Shown in pieces: positions 44,917 to 53,879 of a stretch of 64,000 nucleotides of DNA (its first letter is position 1; every line of letters starts with the position of its first letter). Source of the stretch: Paenibacillaceae bacterium. Lineage in GTDB: Bacteria > Bacillota > Bacilli > Paenibacillales > CANHGK01. Under the pieces are notes generated by a model. That model ran no database searches. It was not told where the DNA came from and saw nothing but the letters and a program-made list of their open reading frames with translations. A program made the translations under genes and the position numbers. The stretch is from the NCBI GenBank assembly GCA_947460235.1, contig CANHGK010000006.1:62001-126000 (forward strand). Reading direction: 5' to 3'.

Positions 44917-46086
44917 TTATGCGTTGCTTTTTTGAATTGCGGATTGTTGTGCTTCTATCGCGATTTTTTTACCGCGCGGAATTGCGACAACTACGATCGT
45001 TAGCACGATTAACGTACCAGTAATCGCCAACAACATCGTTGAAGCTTCGCTGATTGAAGGACCGCCATATAACACATTCATTAATCCTTGGACTGCATAA
45101 GTCGCAGGCATTACGTTGCTAATATTATGATATGCGGTGTTGATCAATTCACGAGGGATAATCGCGCCAGATGTTACTAATTGAACGGATAATGCAATGA
45201 TGTTAAATAACATGCCTGCATTGCCAAATGCAATTAGGAACCATTGAGCCATTAACATGAATACCCACATAAAGAATGCTTCGAACAGCCAGAAGGTTAA
45301 GAATCCTTGGGTGAACGCGCCGTCCATTGCCATAACTGTCGCTGCCCCAATCAATGTGATGATTAGCGCACTTACGATATTCAAAATGCTTCGATTGATT
45401 AATAGCGTCCATTTGGACGTACCTTGTGCTTGAAGCGTGTTTACTGAAATTTGAATGTTCATGCCCATAATCATTGCGCCGACATAAGAGGCCAGAACCA
45501 TCATCATTGGAATCATTTGATTGGATACGTCTTTCACTGGGTGGATGCTTGTCTCATCTGCAGCGACGCGTTGCGCCATACCTACAGCGATCGGATCAAT
45601 TTGTTCTTTTGGCATTTTTAATTGAGTTAAAATACTTTGAGCACTCATTAAAGTCGCTTGGGCATTTATCATCGTTGTGATTGTATTTGCGGCATTTTTC
45701 ATGATTGTGCGTATCATGCTTGGATTCGATTCGTTATATACGAATTGTAATCCTGCAGGATGTTGGCCAGAACGAAGTTGTTCCGTAAAATCCATTGGGA
45801 TAATCACAAGCATATGCAGTGCTCGAGTATCGAGTTTTGTTCTTGCGTCAGTTTCATCAGGAATTAATTCGGTTTTGAAGGGAAGATTTTTTTGAAGTTG
45901 TTCAGCGATGGTAGGACCGGAATTTTGGTCCAAAGCAACGATACCAACATTCAATTGGTTAAATCGATCGCTAACTCCGCTGTATCCGCTCATCCAAACG
46001 AGCCCGAAAACCAGTTGGAAAACGATAGCGATTACAATGCCAGTAATAGTGGTCGGTTTTTTCAAAAACGTTAAAAATGAATTCAT
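44917..46086 (-). CDS. ABC-2-type / YhgE-Pip-like membrane protein
   Basis: A 389-residue membrane protein. An N-terminal helix (about 14-35) is followed by a long extracytoplasmic region (about 40-190) with VGIVALDQNSGPTIAEQLQKN, as in YhgE/Pip and DUF3533 proteins, then five to six helices (about 190-375) with the ABC-2-type pattern. AGGAGG lies well placed before ATG 46086. No ATPase gene is next to it, so a stand-alone role or a remote partner is likely. The substrate is unknown. Confidence 0.75.
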   Translation of the reverse strand: MNSFLTFLKKPTTITGIVIAIVFQLVFGLVWMSGYSGVSDRFNQLNVGIVALDQNSGPTIAEQLQKNLPFKTELIPDETDARTKLDTRALHMLVIIPMDFTEQLRSGQHPAGLQFVYNESNPSMIRTIMKNAANTITTMINAQATLMSAQSILTQLKMPKEQIDPIAVGMAQRVAADETSIHPVKDVSNQMIPMMMVLASYVGAMIMGMNIQISVNTLQAQGTSKWTLLINRSILNIVSALIITLIGAATVMAMDGAFTQGFLTFWLFEAFFMWVFMLMAQWFLIAFGNAGMLFNIIALSVQLVTSGAIIPRELINTAYHNISNVMPATYAVQGLMNVLYGGPSISEASTMLLAITGTLIVLTIVVVAIPRGKKIAIEAQQSAIQKSNA

Positions 46087-46121
46087 TGATTAAACCTCCT
46101 GAGTTTTTGGTTTTTATGAAA

Positions 46122-46907
46122 TCAATCTCCGTCGATCATATTGCCGATCGAGCCGAGTACACTGCCTTCTTCTTTGCGTGAACCTGTTGAAATACTAGAA
46201 GCAGAAATGATCCGATCCGCCAAACGACTAAATGGCAAGGATTGAAGCCAGATCTTGCCTGGTCCTTTCAGCGTCGCGTGGAACAATCCTTCGCCGCCAA
46301 ACATCATGGATTTTACGCCTTTAACAAATTGAATATCATAGGAAACATCTTGCGTCATCGCAACGATACATCCAGTATCGACACGAATGACTTCTCCAGG
46401 TTGAAGTTCCCGTTCATAAATACTTCCGCATGCATGCATGAAGGCCAATCCATCACCTTCAATTTTTTGCATGATAAATCCTTCGCCTCCAAAAAAACCG
46501 ACGCCGATTTTACGTTGAAATTCAATCCCAATGTTTACACCTTTAGCTGCACATAAAAATGAATCCTTTTGTGCAATCAGTTTATTCCCGACATCTTTCA
46601 AATCTACTGCAATAATTTTCCCTGGATAAGGAGCAGCAAATGATACATCTTGTCGGCCTTGACCTTCATTTGTGAATACGGTCATAAATAAACTTTCACC
46701 GGTTACTAGACGCTTTCCTGCACTGACTAATTTCCCAAAAAAACCTTGCTCACTTCCGTCGCCAAACACAGTACTCATGTGAATCCCTTGATCCATCATC
46801 ATAAATGCGCCTGCTTCTGCAACTACGCTTTCAGTTGGGTCTAATGTGATGGAGACAAATTGCATTTCATTGCCATGGATAAAATAGTCGATTTCATGTG
46901 ATCTCAT
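46122..46907 (-). CDS. AIM24 / TIGR00266 family protein
   Basis: A 261-residue all-beta protein. FIHGNEMQFVSITLDPTESVVAEAGAFMMMDQGI is the family start, then glycine-rich turns (GGEGFIMQKIEGDGLAFMHACGSI, PGEVIRVDTGCIVAM). The family is widespread and has no firmly known biochemical role. It lies 35 bases upstream of the ABC-2-type gene on the same strand and is probably cotranscribed. It diverges from dpaA. Confidence 0.9.
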   Translation of the reverse strand: MRSHEIDYFIHGNEMQFVSITLDPTESVVAEAGAFMMMDQGIHMSTVFGDGSEQGFFGKLVSAGKRLVTGESLFMTVFTNEGQGRQDVSFAAPYPGKIIAVDLKDVGNKLIAQKDSFLCAAKGVNIGIEFQRKIGVGFFGGEGFIMQKIEGDGLAFMHACGSIYERELQPGEVIRVDTGCIVAMTQDVSYDIQFVKGVKSMMFGGEGLFHATLKGPGKIWLQSLPFSRLADRIISASSISTGSRKEEGSVLGSIGNMIDGD

Positions 46908-46974
46908 TATGTAATTTCCCCTTCGTTTTTCAAAATGAATCCGTTTCCATTATAACCTTCCCATAGTCAATTGA

Positions 46975-47003
46975 CACGACTTTTTTGTTTGATGCATACG
47001 ATG
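46975..47003 (+). promoter_or_regulatory. Candidate sigma-K promoter of dpaAB
   Basis: CAC (46975-46977), 17-base spacer, CATACGATG (46995-47003) resembles the sigma-K pattern mACm / CATAnnnTA with one mismatch. In B. subtilis spoVFAB is expressed in the mother cell under sigma-K, which makes this a reasonable candidate. Confidence 0.4.
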
Positions 47004-47033
47004 TTGGAAATGAACTAGGGGAGTGGTAATGCA

Positions 47034-47942
47034 ATGTTTCAAGATGTTCGAATTGTTGTCATTGGCGGTGATTTAAGGCAAGTAGAAGTTGTGCGCGAAT
47101 TATTAAAGGAAGGTGCACAGGTTAATGTGTTTGGAATGGAAAAGGCATTGGGTTTATTGCCTGCTGAGGTACTAAAAACGTGGTCTTCCTCAGATATGAA
47201 TGAAGTCATGTCTAATTGTGATGTATTACTTTTACCTGCACTTAGTTGCGATGAATACGACCGCATTTCGGGCGGATTAACAGATCATTATTTTGAACTT
47301 GATGATCATTTTATGGATGCAATTTTAGAGAAGACGCTAATCTTTACTGGGGTTGCACATGAACGTTTTCGATCGCGATGTACAGCACGAGGATTGCACT
47401 TGATAGAGCTTTTTGATCGAGATGATGTGGCCATCTATAATTCCATTCCAACAGCGGAAGGTGCGGTAATGATGGCAATAAAGGAAACGGATCGGACGAT
47501 ACACCAATCGAATTGTATGGTGCTTGGGATGGGTAGAACGGGAACAACGCTTGCACGATTGTTAAAAGCGATGGGGGCAAATGTATCGATCGGAGTACAT
47601 CGTCCAGAACAAATGGCACGCGCGTATGAAATGGGTTTTGATGCCTTTAATACAGCGGATTTGGAGGAAAAAATGGAAGGGATTCACTTGCTTTTTAATA
47701 CGATTCCATCTATGATAGTCACAGCGCAAGTAATCGTTCGGATGTCTTTAGATACGGTTTTGATAGATCTCGCTTCCAAGCCGGGCGGGATTGACTTTCG
47801 TTATGCAGAGAAACACGGTGTTAAGGCAATTTTGGCACCAGGTTTACCAGGTCTCGTAGCTCCTAGAACTGCCGGAGAAATCATTGCCGGATGCGTGAAA
47901 CAATTTCTTGTTTCACACATGAAAGGTTCGGTGACGGCATGA
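47034..47942 (+). CDS. dpaA: Dipicolinate synthase subunit A
   Basis: A 302-residue DpaA/SpoVFA. DVRIVVIGGDLRQVEVVRELLKEGAQVNVFG is the N-terminal nucleotide-binding region, and MVLGMGRTGTTLARLLKAMGANVSIGVHR is a second Rossmann motif, as in the family; LIDLASKPGGIDF and LAPGLPGLVAP follow. With DpaB it oxidises (dihydro)dipicolinate precursors to dipicolinic acid in the mother cell, giving spores heat resistance. Its stop overlaps dpaB by ATGA. Confidence 0.96.
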   Translation: MFQDVRIVVIGGDLRQVEVVRELLKEGAQVNVFGMEKALGLLPAEVLKTWSSSDMNEVMSNCDVLLLPALSCDEYDRISGGLTDHYFELDDHFMDAILEKTLIFTGVAHERFRSRCTARGLHLIELFDRDDVAIYNSIPTAEGAVMMAIKETDRTIHQSNCMVLGMGRTGTTLARLLKAMGANVSIGVHRPEQMARAYEMGFDAFNTADLEEKMEGIHLLFNTIPSMIVTAQVIVRMSLDTVLIDLASKPGGIDFRYAEKHGVKAILAPGLPGLVAPRTAGEIIAGCVKQFLVSHMKGSVTA

Positions 47943-48529
47943 GAGATTGGTCTGGAATAACGGTCGGTTTTGCATTGACGGGTTCGCATTGCACCTACGC
48001 AGAGGTGCTTCCTCAAATGGCAAGGTTTATCGATCATGGGGCCGAGGTGGTACCCATCATTTCTCATACCTTACAGACGACGGATACCCGGTTTGGCGCG
48101 GGTTCCATTTGGATTGAGCGGATCTCACAACTAACGAAACAGAACGTGATTTCAACGATTGTCGAAGCGGAACCGTTAGGACCATCGAAACGATTGGACG
48201 TTATGGTAATTGCACCGTGTACAGGTGCGTCGATGAGTAAGTTAGCCAATGCGATTACGGATAGTCCCGTATTAATGGCCGCGAAAGCTCAAATGCGTAA
48301 CTTACGTCCATTAGTAATTGCGATGTCTACAAATGACGGACTTGGTCTGAATGCAGCCAATTGGTCTAAATTGATTAATGCAAAGAATATTTATTTTGTA
48401 CCATTTGGTCAGGATGCACCGGAGTTGAAGCCAAATTCCTTGGTTGCCCAAATGGATTTGATAATGGAAACATGTGCTGCAGCTTTAGATGGAAAACAGA
48501 TGCAGCCTGTACTTATTGATCGGCGATAA
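47939..48529 (+). CDS. dpaB: Dipicolinate synthase subunit B (flavoprotein)
   Basis: A 196-residue flavoprotein of the SpoVFB/UbiX-like fold: GFALTGSHCTYAEVLPQM, VVPIISHTLQTTDTRFG, DVMVIAPCTGASMSKLANAITDSPVLMAAKAQMRN and PLVIAMSTNDGLG. ATG 47939 overlaps the dpaA stop; an upstream in-frame extension to 47891 lies within dpaA and has no site. It forms dipicolinate synthase with DpaA. asd and dapA downstream supply the dihydrodipicolinate branch. Confidence 0.96.
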   Translation: MRDWSGITVGFALTGSHCTYAEVLPQMARFIDHGAEVVPIISHTLQTTDTRFGAGSIWIERISQLTKQNVISTIVEAEPLGPSKRLDVMVIAPCTGASMSKLANAITDSPVLMAAKAQMRNLRPLVIAMSTNDGLGLNAANWSKLINAKNIYFVPFGQDAPELKPNSLVAQMDLIMETCAAALDGKQMQPVLIDRR

Positions 48530-48556
48530 AAATCATGTTGCAGGGAGAATGGACAA

Positions 48557-49597
48557 ATGAGTCAAAAACGTTGGAACGTTGCAGTTGTCGGAGCGACAGG
48601 AGCAGTTGGTGAACAAATTTTACGTTTGCTTGCAGAACGTGAATTTCCGATTGCTCAATTAAAAGTGTTGTCATCCGCGCGTTCGGCTGGTAAAACATTG
48701 CAGTTCAACAACGAGACGGTCACGGTAGAAGAAGCGCAACCAGAATCGTTCCATGGTGTAGACATTGCTTTGTTCAGTGCAGGTGGAGATGTGAGTCGTG
48801 AGTTAATTCCTCACGCGATTCAAGCTGGTACACTTTGTATTGATAATACGAATGCATTTCGTATGGACCCCAACACACCACTTGTTGTTCCTGAAGTAAA
48901 TGGTCAAGAAATTTTCAATCACAAAGGTTGTATTGCAAACCCTAACTGTTCAACGATCCAAATGGTTGTTGCGTTGAAGCCATTATATGATCGTTTTGGG
49001 ATTTCCAAAATTATTGTATCCACTTATCAAGCGGTATCTGGTGCAGGTGCACGTGCGATTGAAGAATTAAACCGCCAAACTGCTGGCATTATTGCTGGAG
49101 ATTTGGTAACACCAGATATTTTGCCGAGCGCTGGTTTACCGGTGAAACACCAAATCGCGTTTAATGTCATTCCACAAATCGACAAGTTCCAAGATAACGG
49201 ATTTACGCTTGAAGAATTGAAAATGATCAAAGAAACACAAAAAATTATGGGCGATCCAAGCATCAAGGTTACCTCAACTTGCGTGCGTGTCCCTGTAGTA
49301 TATGGTCATTCCGAGTCTATTTATGTGGAATTGAAATCTGATTTCGAAATGGAAGATGTTCGCGAATTGCTTGCAAATGCCCCTGGTGTCGTGTTAGTTG
49401 ATGATCCCGCGACTCAACAATATCCAATGCCCGTTCACGCAACTGGCAAAAACGATACGTTTGTTGGCCGTGTCCGTCGTGATTTATATGAGCCACGTGG
49501 TTTAAATATGTGGGTTGTATCAGATAACTTGCTTAAAGGTGCTGCTTGGAACGCGGTTCAAATCGCGGAACAATGGATTGCAAAACAGGAGGGTTAA
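48557..49597 (+). CDS. asd: Aspartate-semialdehyde dehydrogenase
   Basis: A 346-residue Asd. NADP-binding VAVVGATGAVGEQILRLLAEREFP, ALFSAGGDVSRELIP, and the active-site cysteine segment NPNCSTIQMV are visible, with TYQAVSGAGA and TSTCVRVPVVYGHSE further on. It reduces aspartyl phosphate to the semialdehyde for lysine, DAP, methionine and threonine. GGGAGAATGG serves as ribosome binding site. It lies between dpaB and dapA, as in B. subtilis except that dapG is absent. Confidence 0.97.
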   Translation: MSQKRWNVAVVGATGAVGEQILRLLAEREFPIAQLKVLSSARSAGKTLQFNNETVTVEEAQPESFHGVDIALFSAGGDVSRELIPHAIQAGTLCIDNTNAFRMDPNTPLVVPEVNGQEIFNHKGCIANPNCSTIQMVVALKPLYDRFGISKIIVSTYQAVSGAGARAIEELNRQTAGIIAGDLVTPDILPSAGLPVKHQIAFNVIPQIDKFQDNGFTLEELKMIKETQKIMGDPSIKVTSTCVRVPVVYGHSESIYVELKSDFEMEDVRELLANAPGVVLVDDPATQQYPMPVHATGKNDTFVGRVRRDLYEPRGLNMWVVSDNLLKGAAWNAVQIAEQWIAKQEG

Positions 49598-49601
49598 GCT
49601 A

Positions 49602-50510
49602 GTGGATTTCGGACGTCTAGTCACTGCAATGGTGACACCATTTAACCAATCTTTGCAAATCGATTGGGAGCAAACGGCAAAATTAATCGATTGGTTAATC
49701 GAAGAACAAAAATCGGATAGTATCGTCGTTTGCGGTACAACCGGTGAATCACCGACGCTCAGCGAAAAGGAAAAAGAGGAATTATTCCATTTTGCAGTTC
49801 GTCACGTGAACGGCCGTGCGAAAGTCATTGCAGGTACCGGTAGTTACGACACAGCACATACGATTCATCTTACGCATCTCGCAGAGAATGCTGGCGTGGA
49901 TGGAGTACTCTTAGTTGCGCCATACTATAACCGACCGTCGGCTGAAGGATTGTATCAGCATTTTGCAACAATTGCTGCATCAACTCGATTGCCGATTATG
50001 CTCTACAATATACCTTCACGTACTGGAATCAATATTTCAGTTGAAGTTACTGAACGGTTGTCATTGATTCCAAACATCGTTGCGATTAAAGAATCGAGCG
50101 GTGAATTGGATCATATGTCGAATATTCTCACTAGGGTTTCACCAAATTTCAAATTATACAGCGGTGACGATTCAATCATTTTACCTGTCATGTCAATTGG
50201 TGGATATGGTGTCGTTAGCGTTGCAAGCCATGTGATTGGAAAACCAATCCGTGAAATGATGGATGCTTATTTATCTGGTCAAGTAGCTAAAGCATCTGAA
50301 ATGCATATTAAATATACCCCTGTATTTAAAGGGTTATTTAAATGCCCACATCGTGTGCCAAACCCAGTTCCAGTGAAGTATGCACTTGGAGTATGTGGAA
50401 TTCCAGTTGGTGATGTGCGGTTGCCACTTGTAAAATTAACAGCAGATGAAGCAAACTTCGTCCAAAGTTTAATGGAGCAGTTCCAATTAGTTGATGGCAC
50501 GAAGCATTAA
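49602..50510 (+). CDS. dapA: 4-hydroxy-tetrahydrodipicolinate synthase
   Basis: A 302-residue class I aldolase. VTAMVTPFNQSLQID, GTTGESPTLSEKEKEEL, LVAPYYNRPSAEGLYQHF, LYNIPSRTGINIS and the Schiff-base lysine in AIKESSG are standard DapA motifs. GTG 49602 is nine bases after AGGAGGG and only four bases after the asd stop. It condenses pyruvate with aspartate semialdehyde, feeding both lysine/DAP and spore dipicolinate. Confidence 0.97.
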   Translation: MDFGRLVTAMVTPFNQSLQIDWEQTAKLIDWLIEEQKSDSIVVCGTTGESPTLSEKEKEELFHFAVRHVNGRAKVIAGTGSYDTAHTIHLTHLAENAGVDGVLLVAPYYNRPSAEGLYQHFATIAASTRLPIMLYNIPSRTGINISVEVTERLSLIPNIVAIKESSGELDHMSNILTRVSPNFKLYSGDDSIILPVMSIGGYGVVSVASHVIGKPIREMMDAYLSGQVAKASEMHIKYTPVFKGLFKCPHRVPNPVPVKYALGVCGIPVGDVRLPLVKLTADEANFVQSLMEQFQLVDGTKH

Positions 50511-50540
50511 TTAACATTTTTTATGAAGTAAAAACACAAT

Positions 50541-50568
50541 GCGCTCATGTTGAAGGTGGGCGCTTGTT
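50541..50568 (+). terminator. Weak hairpin after dapA
   Basis: GCGCTCA (about 50541-50547) pairs with TGGGCGC (about 50557-50563, one G-U) but is followed only by TTGTTG. It could be a poor terminator; the 150 bases between dapA and rnjB otherwise show no clear signal. Confidence 0.35.
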
Positions 50569-50663
50569 GTACAATACAATCAAGTGTTTTCAAGTCGGTT
50601 GATCGGTCGGTTATGCCGGTTGTTCATTCTGGTCACGGGTGCATCTGATGAGGAGGGGCAAAA

Positions 50664-52334
50664 ATGTCCAAAACAGCATCGGATAAACTAATGATTTTCT
50701 CACTCGGCGGTGTCGGGGAGATTGGAAAGAACATGTATTGCGTGCAGTACGGTAATGATATTGTCGTGATTGATGCAGGTTTGAAATTCCCGGATGAGGA
50801 TATGCTCGGTATTGATATTGTCATCCCGGATATTGCTTACTTAATCGAGAATCGCGACAAAGTCCGCGGAATTGTTTTGACCCACGGCCATGAGGATCAT
50901 ATTGGAGGGCTGCCTTATATTTTGAAGCAGTTAAATCTTCCGTTATATGGTACTCGTTTGACGTTAGGATTGGTCGAAAGCAAATTGCGCGAGGCTGGGA
51001 TACTAGGTACCACGGAGCGCTTTGTGATTACGCCTGACTCTGAGCTTTCCTTAGGGAATTTTAATCTCACTTTTTTCAGGACGAATCACAGTATTCCGGA
51101 TTCAGTCGGTGTTTGTGTTCAAACACCGGAAGGTTACGTTGTATCCACCGGCGATTTTAAGTTTGACCATACGCCGGTTAATGATCAATATGCGGACTTG
51201 CACAAAATGGCGGAAATCGGGAAGCGGGGCGTGCTTGCCCTGTTGTCTGACAGTACGAATGCGGAAAAACCAGGTTTTACCCCATCAGAGCGGAATGTCG
51301 GAAATGAAATTCTTAAAGTGTTCAAATCAGCGAAACAACGTGTCATCATTGCTACGTTTGCTTCTAACGTTCATCGTGTCCAACAGGTTATTGATGCAGC
51401 CGAAGCATCAAACCGTAAATTGGCTGTGGTCGGACGTAGTATGGTGAACGTTGTATCCATTGCGAAGGAACTTGGTTACTTGAATATTCCGGAAGGCATG
51501 TTGATTGAAATCGACGATATAAACGCATATCCAGCGGAACGTATCGCGATTTTGTCAACCGGAAGTCAAGGAGAGCCAATGTCAGCGCTTACGAGAATGG
51601 CGCGAGCTACCCATCGTAAAGTGGAAGTATATCCTGGTGATACGGTCATCATTGCCGCAACCCCTATTCCCGGTAATGAAAAATATGTTGGACGAACCAT
51701 TGATGAATTATTGCGCATCGGCGCACATGTCATCTATGGATCACAATCTGGCGTACACGTTTCCGGACATGGTAGCCAAGAAGAGTTGAAATTAATGCTT
51801 AACTTGATGAAACCGAAATATTTTATTCCGGTTCATGGTGAATATCGGATGTTGCGTAATCACGCGATGTTAGCTGAACAAGTTGGAATGAGCACGAGCG
51901 ACATTTTTATTCCTGAATTAGGGGAAATTATTGAAATTCATAATGGCCAAGCCCGCAAAGCGGGAAAAGTGAATGCCGGTTATGTGATGATTGATGGTCT
52001 TGGCGTTGGTGATGTAGGTAATATCGTTTTGAGGGATCGCAAAGTGTTGTCCCAAGACGGAATCCTCGTCGTTGTCGTTACGCTTAGCAAACAAGATGGA
52101 GTGATCTTATCCGGACCGGATATTATCTCTAGAGGCTTCGTCTATGTTCGCGAATCGGAAGGTTTGCTTGATGAAGCGAATCGGATTGTCACGAATACAC
52201 TGAGACGGTTAATGAACGAAAATGTAAACGAGTGGGCATCACTCAAAGTACAAGTGAAGGATGCACTTGGCCGATATTTATATGAACAAACCCGCAGACG
52301 ACCGATGATTTTGCCTATAATCATGGAAGCGTAA
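50664..52334 (+). CDS. rnjB: Ribonuclease J
   Basis: A 556-residue RNase J of the beta-CASP metallo-beta-lactamase group. SLGGVGEIGKNMYCVQYG opens the protein; the metal motif H74-G-H76-E-D78-H79 follows; then TGDFKFDHTPV, SDSTNAEKPGFTPSE, ATFASNVHRVQQV, STGSQGEPMSAL and HVSGHGSQEELK. The position after dapA corresponds to rnjB in B. subtilis, so I use that symbol, though J1 and J2 are hard to separate by eye. It combines 5'-3' exonuclease and endonuclease activity in mRNA decay. Confidence 0.93.
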   Translation: MSKTASDKLMIFSLGGVGEIGKNMYCVQYGNDIVVIDAGLKFPDEDMLGIDIVIPDIAYLIENRDKVRGIVLTHGHEDHIGGLPYILKQLNLPLYGTRLTLGLVESKLREAGILGTTERFVITPDSELSLGNFNLTFFRTNHSIPDSVGVCVQTPEGYVVSTGDFKFDHTPVNDQYADLHKMAEIGKRGVLALLSDSTNAEKPGFTPSERNVGNEILKVFKSAKQRVIIATFASNVHRVQQVIDAAEASNRKLAVVGRSMVNVVSIAKELGYLNIPEGMLIEIDDINAYPAERIAILSTGSQGEPMSALTRMARATHRKVEVYPGDTVIIAATPIPGNEKYVGRTIDELLRIGAHVIYGSQSGVHVSGHGSQEELKLMLNLMKPKYFIPVHGEYRMLRNHAMLAEQVGMSTSDIFIPELGEIIEIHNGQARKAGKVNAGYVMIDGLGVGDVGNIVLRDRKVLSQDGILVVVVTLSKQDGVILSGPDIISRGFVYVRESEGLLDEANRIVTNTLRRLMNENVNEWASLKVQVKDALGRYLYEQTRRRPMILPIIMEA

Positions 52335-52371
52335 AATTTACTGTTTTTAGAACTGAATTTGATTCAAATCA

Positions 52372-52416
52372 AGCGTCTCTTTTTCGTATAATAGAAAAAG
52401 GGACGCTGTTTTTTTA
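52372..52416 (+). terminator. Terminator after rnjB
   Basis: Arms 52372-52385 and 52394-52407 (14 bp, one G-U pair), loop GTATAATA, then G and seven or more Ts. Confidence 0.88.
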
Positions 52417-52439
52417 TTGATATGAAAGGGTGTGAGGTC

Positions 52440-53879
52440 ATGGGAACAGGGTTAGGTGGTAAAAACGTCATTGTCCGTATGGAACTGGCATTGGATCTAA
52501 TTAGCTTTGGCCGCATTGCCGTATTAATTTCTGAGGAAAGTGGCGACGTGATTGCGATGGACGTGATTTCCACGTCCAAACAAAAGAGTACGCGTGATGT
52601 TACAATCGCCGTTTCGACGGATGAGCAACTTCAAAGGATCCTTGAGCGACTTCGTGGTTGCCAAGGATTAACAGTAATTAACGTGTCAGATCGCACGTTT
52701 TTAATGCATCTAGGCGGTAAAATTGAAGTGCGGCCCAAATTACCAATCAGCAATCGAGATGACCTCTCACGTGTATATACGCCAGATGTTGCTCGAATAT
52801 GTCAAGCAATTTACGAATCACCACAAAAAGCGTTTAATTTGACAATCAAGAAGAATACGGTTGCAGTCGTATCGGATGGTAGTGCAGTACTTGGATTAGG
52901 CAATTTGGGAGCACTTCCGGCAATGCCAGTCATGGAAGGGAAAGCAATGTTGTTTAAGCAATTTGGTGATGTCGACGCATTTCCGATTTGCTTAAATACT
53001 CAGGATCCAGAAGAAATCATTCGAACCGTGATATTAATTGCACCTGCATTTGGTGGAATCAATCTTGAAGATATTGCTTCACCGCACTGCTTTGAAATTG
53101 AACGACGATTACAAGAACAATTGGACATTCCAGTGTTTCATGATGATCAGCATGGAACAGCTGTTGTTTTGCTTGCCGGATTAATGAATGCACTGAAAAT
53201 TACTGGTAAGAAAATGAATGAAATCCGTGTTGTCATTAACGGCGTTGGAGCCGCAGGTACTGCGTGTGCAGAAATGCTCCGTCATGCTGGGGTGACCGAT
53301 TTAATCGGTGTCGACCGCAAAGGTATCGTTCAAAAAAATAGTTCATTTAAAAATGCAATGTGGAGTAAACTTTCCTCTTGGACGAACCCCCGAAATATAG
53401 AAGGGGGACTTTCGGAAGCGGTTCGTGGTGCAGATGTATTGATCGGCGTTTCATCGGCCAATGTATTTACGCGTGAAATGATTATGACAATGAACCAAGA
53501 TGCAATCGTGTTTGCAATGGCGAATCCACTTCCCGAAATTTTACCGGATCAAATTGAAGATATCGTTGCTGTCGTTGCTACTGGGCGTTCAGATTATCCG
53601 AACCAAATTAATAATGTACTTTGTTTTCCTGGCATTTTCCGAGCGGCCCTTGATTGTAGGGCGAGTACGATCAATGAAGCGATGAAAATGGCAGCTGCAG
53701 AGGCAATAGCCTCTGTAATCCCTGAACGCGAATTGAATTCCTCATATATTATTCCGAGTGTATTTAATCCGAAAGTAGTACCAGCCATTCGCGATCGGGT
53801 GGTTCGAGCGGCAATTCAAAGCGGCATCGCAAGAAAGAAAAAAATGCCAGATAGCAATGAACTAGAACAGGAGTCACAT
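52440..53879 (+). CDS. NAD-dependent malic enzyme with N-terminal ACT-like domain
   Basis: A malic enzyme of about 481 residues from ATG 52440 (the frame reaches the stop codon at 53883-53885), with AAAGGG nine bases upstream; ATG 52422 lacks a site. Residues about 1-85 look like an ACT domain (VRMELALDLISFGRIAVLISEESGDVIAMDVIST). Then come the malic enzyme blocks YTPDVARICQAI, VAVVSDGSAVLGLGNLG, PVMEGKAMLFKQFG, FHDDQHGTAVV, the Rossmann INGVGAAGTACAEML and FAMANPLPEI. It decarboxylates malate to pyruvate. The 3' end overlaps the MATE gene by eight bases. The bulk of evidence supports a regulated cytosolic enzyme. Confidence 0.93.
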
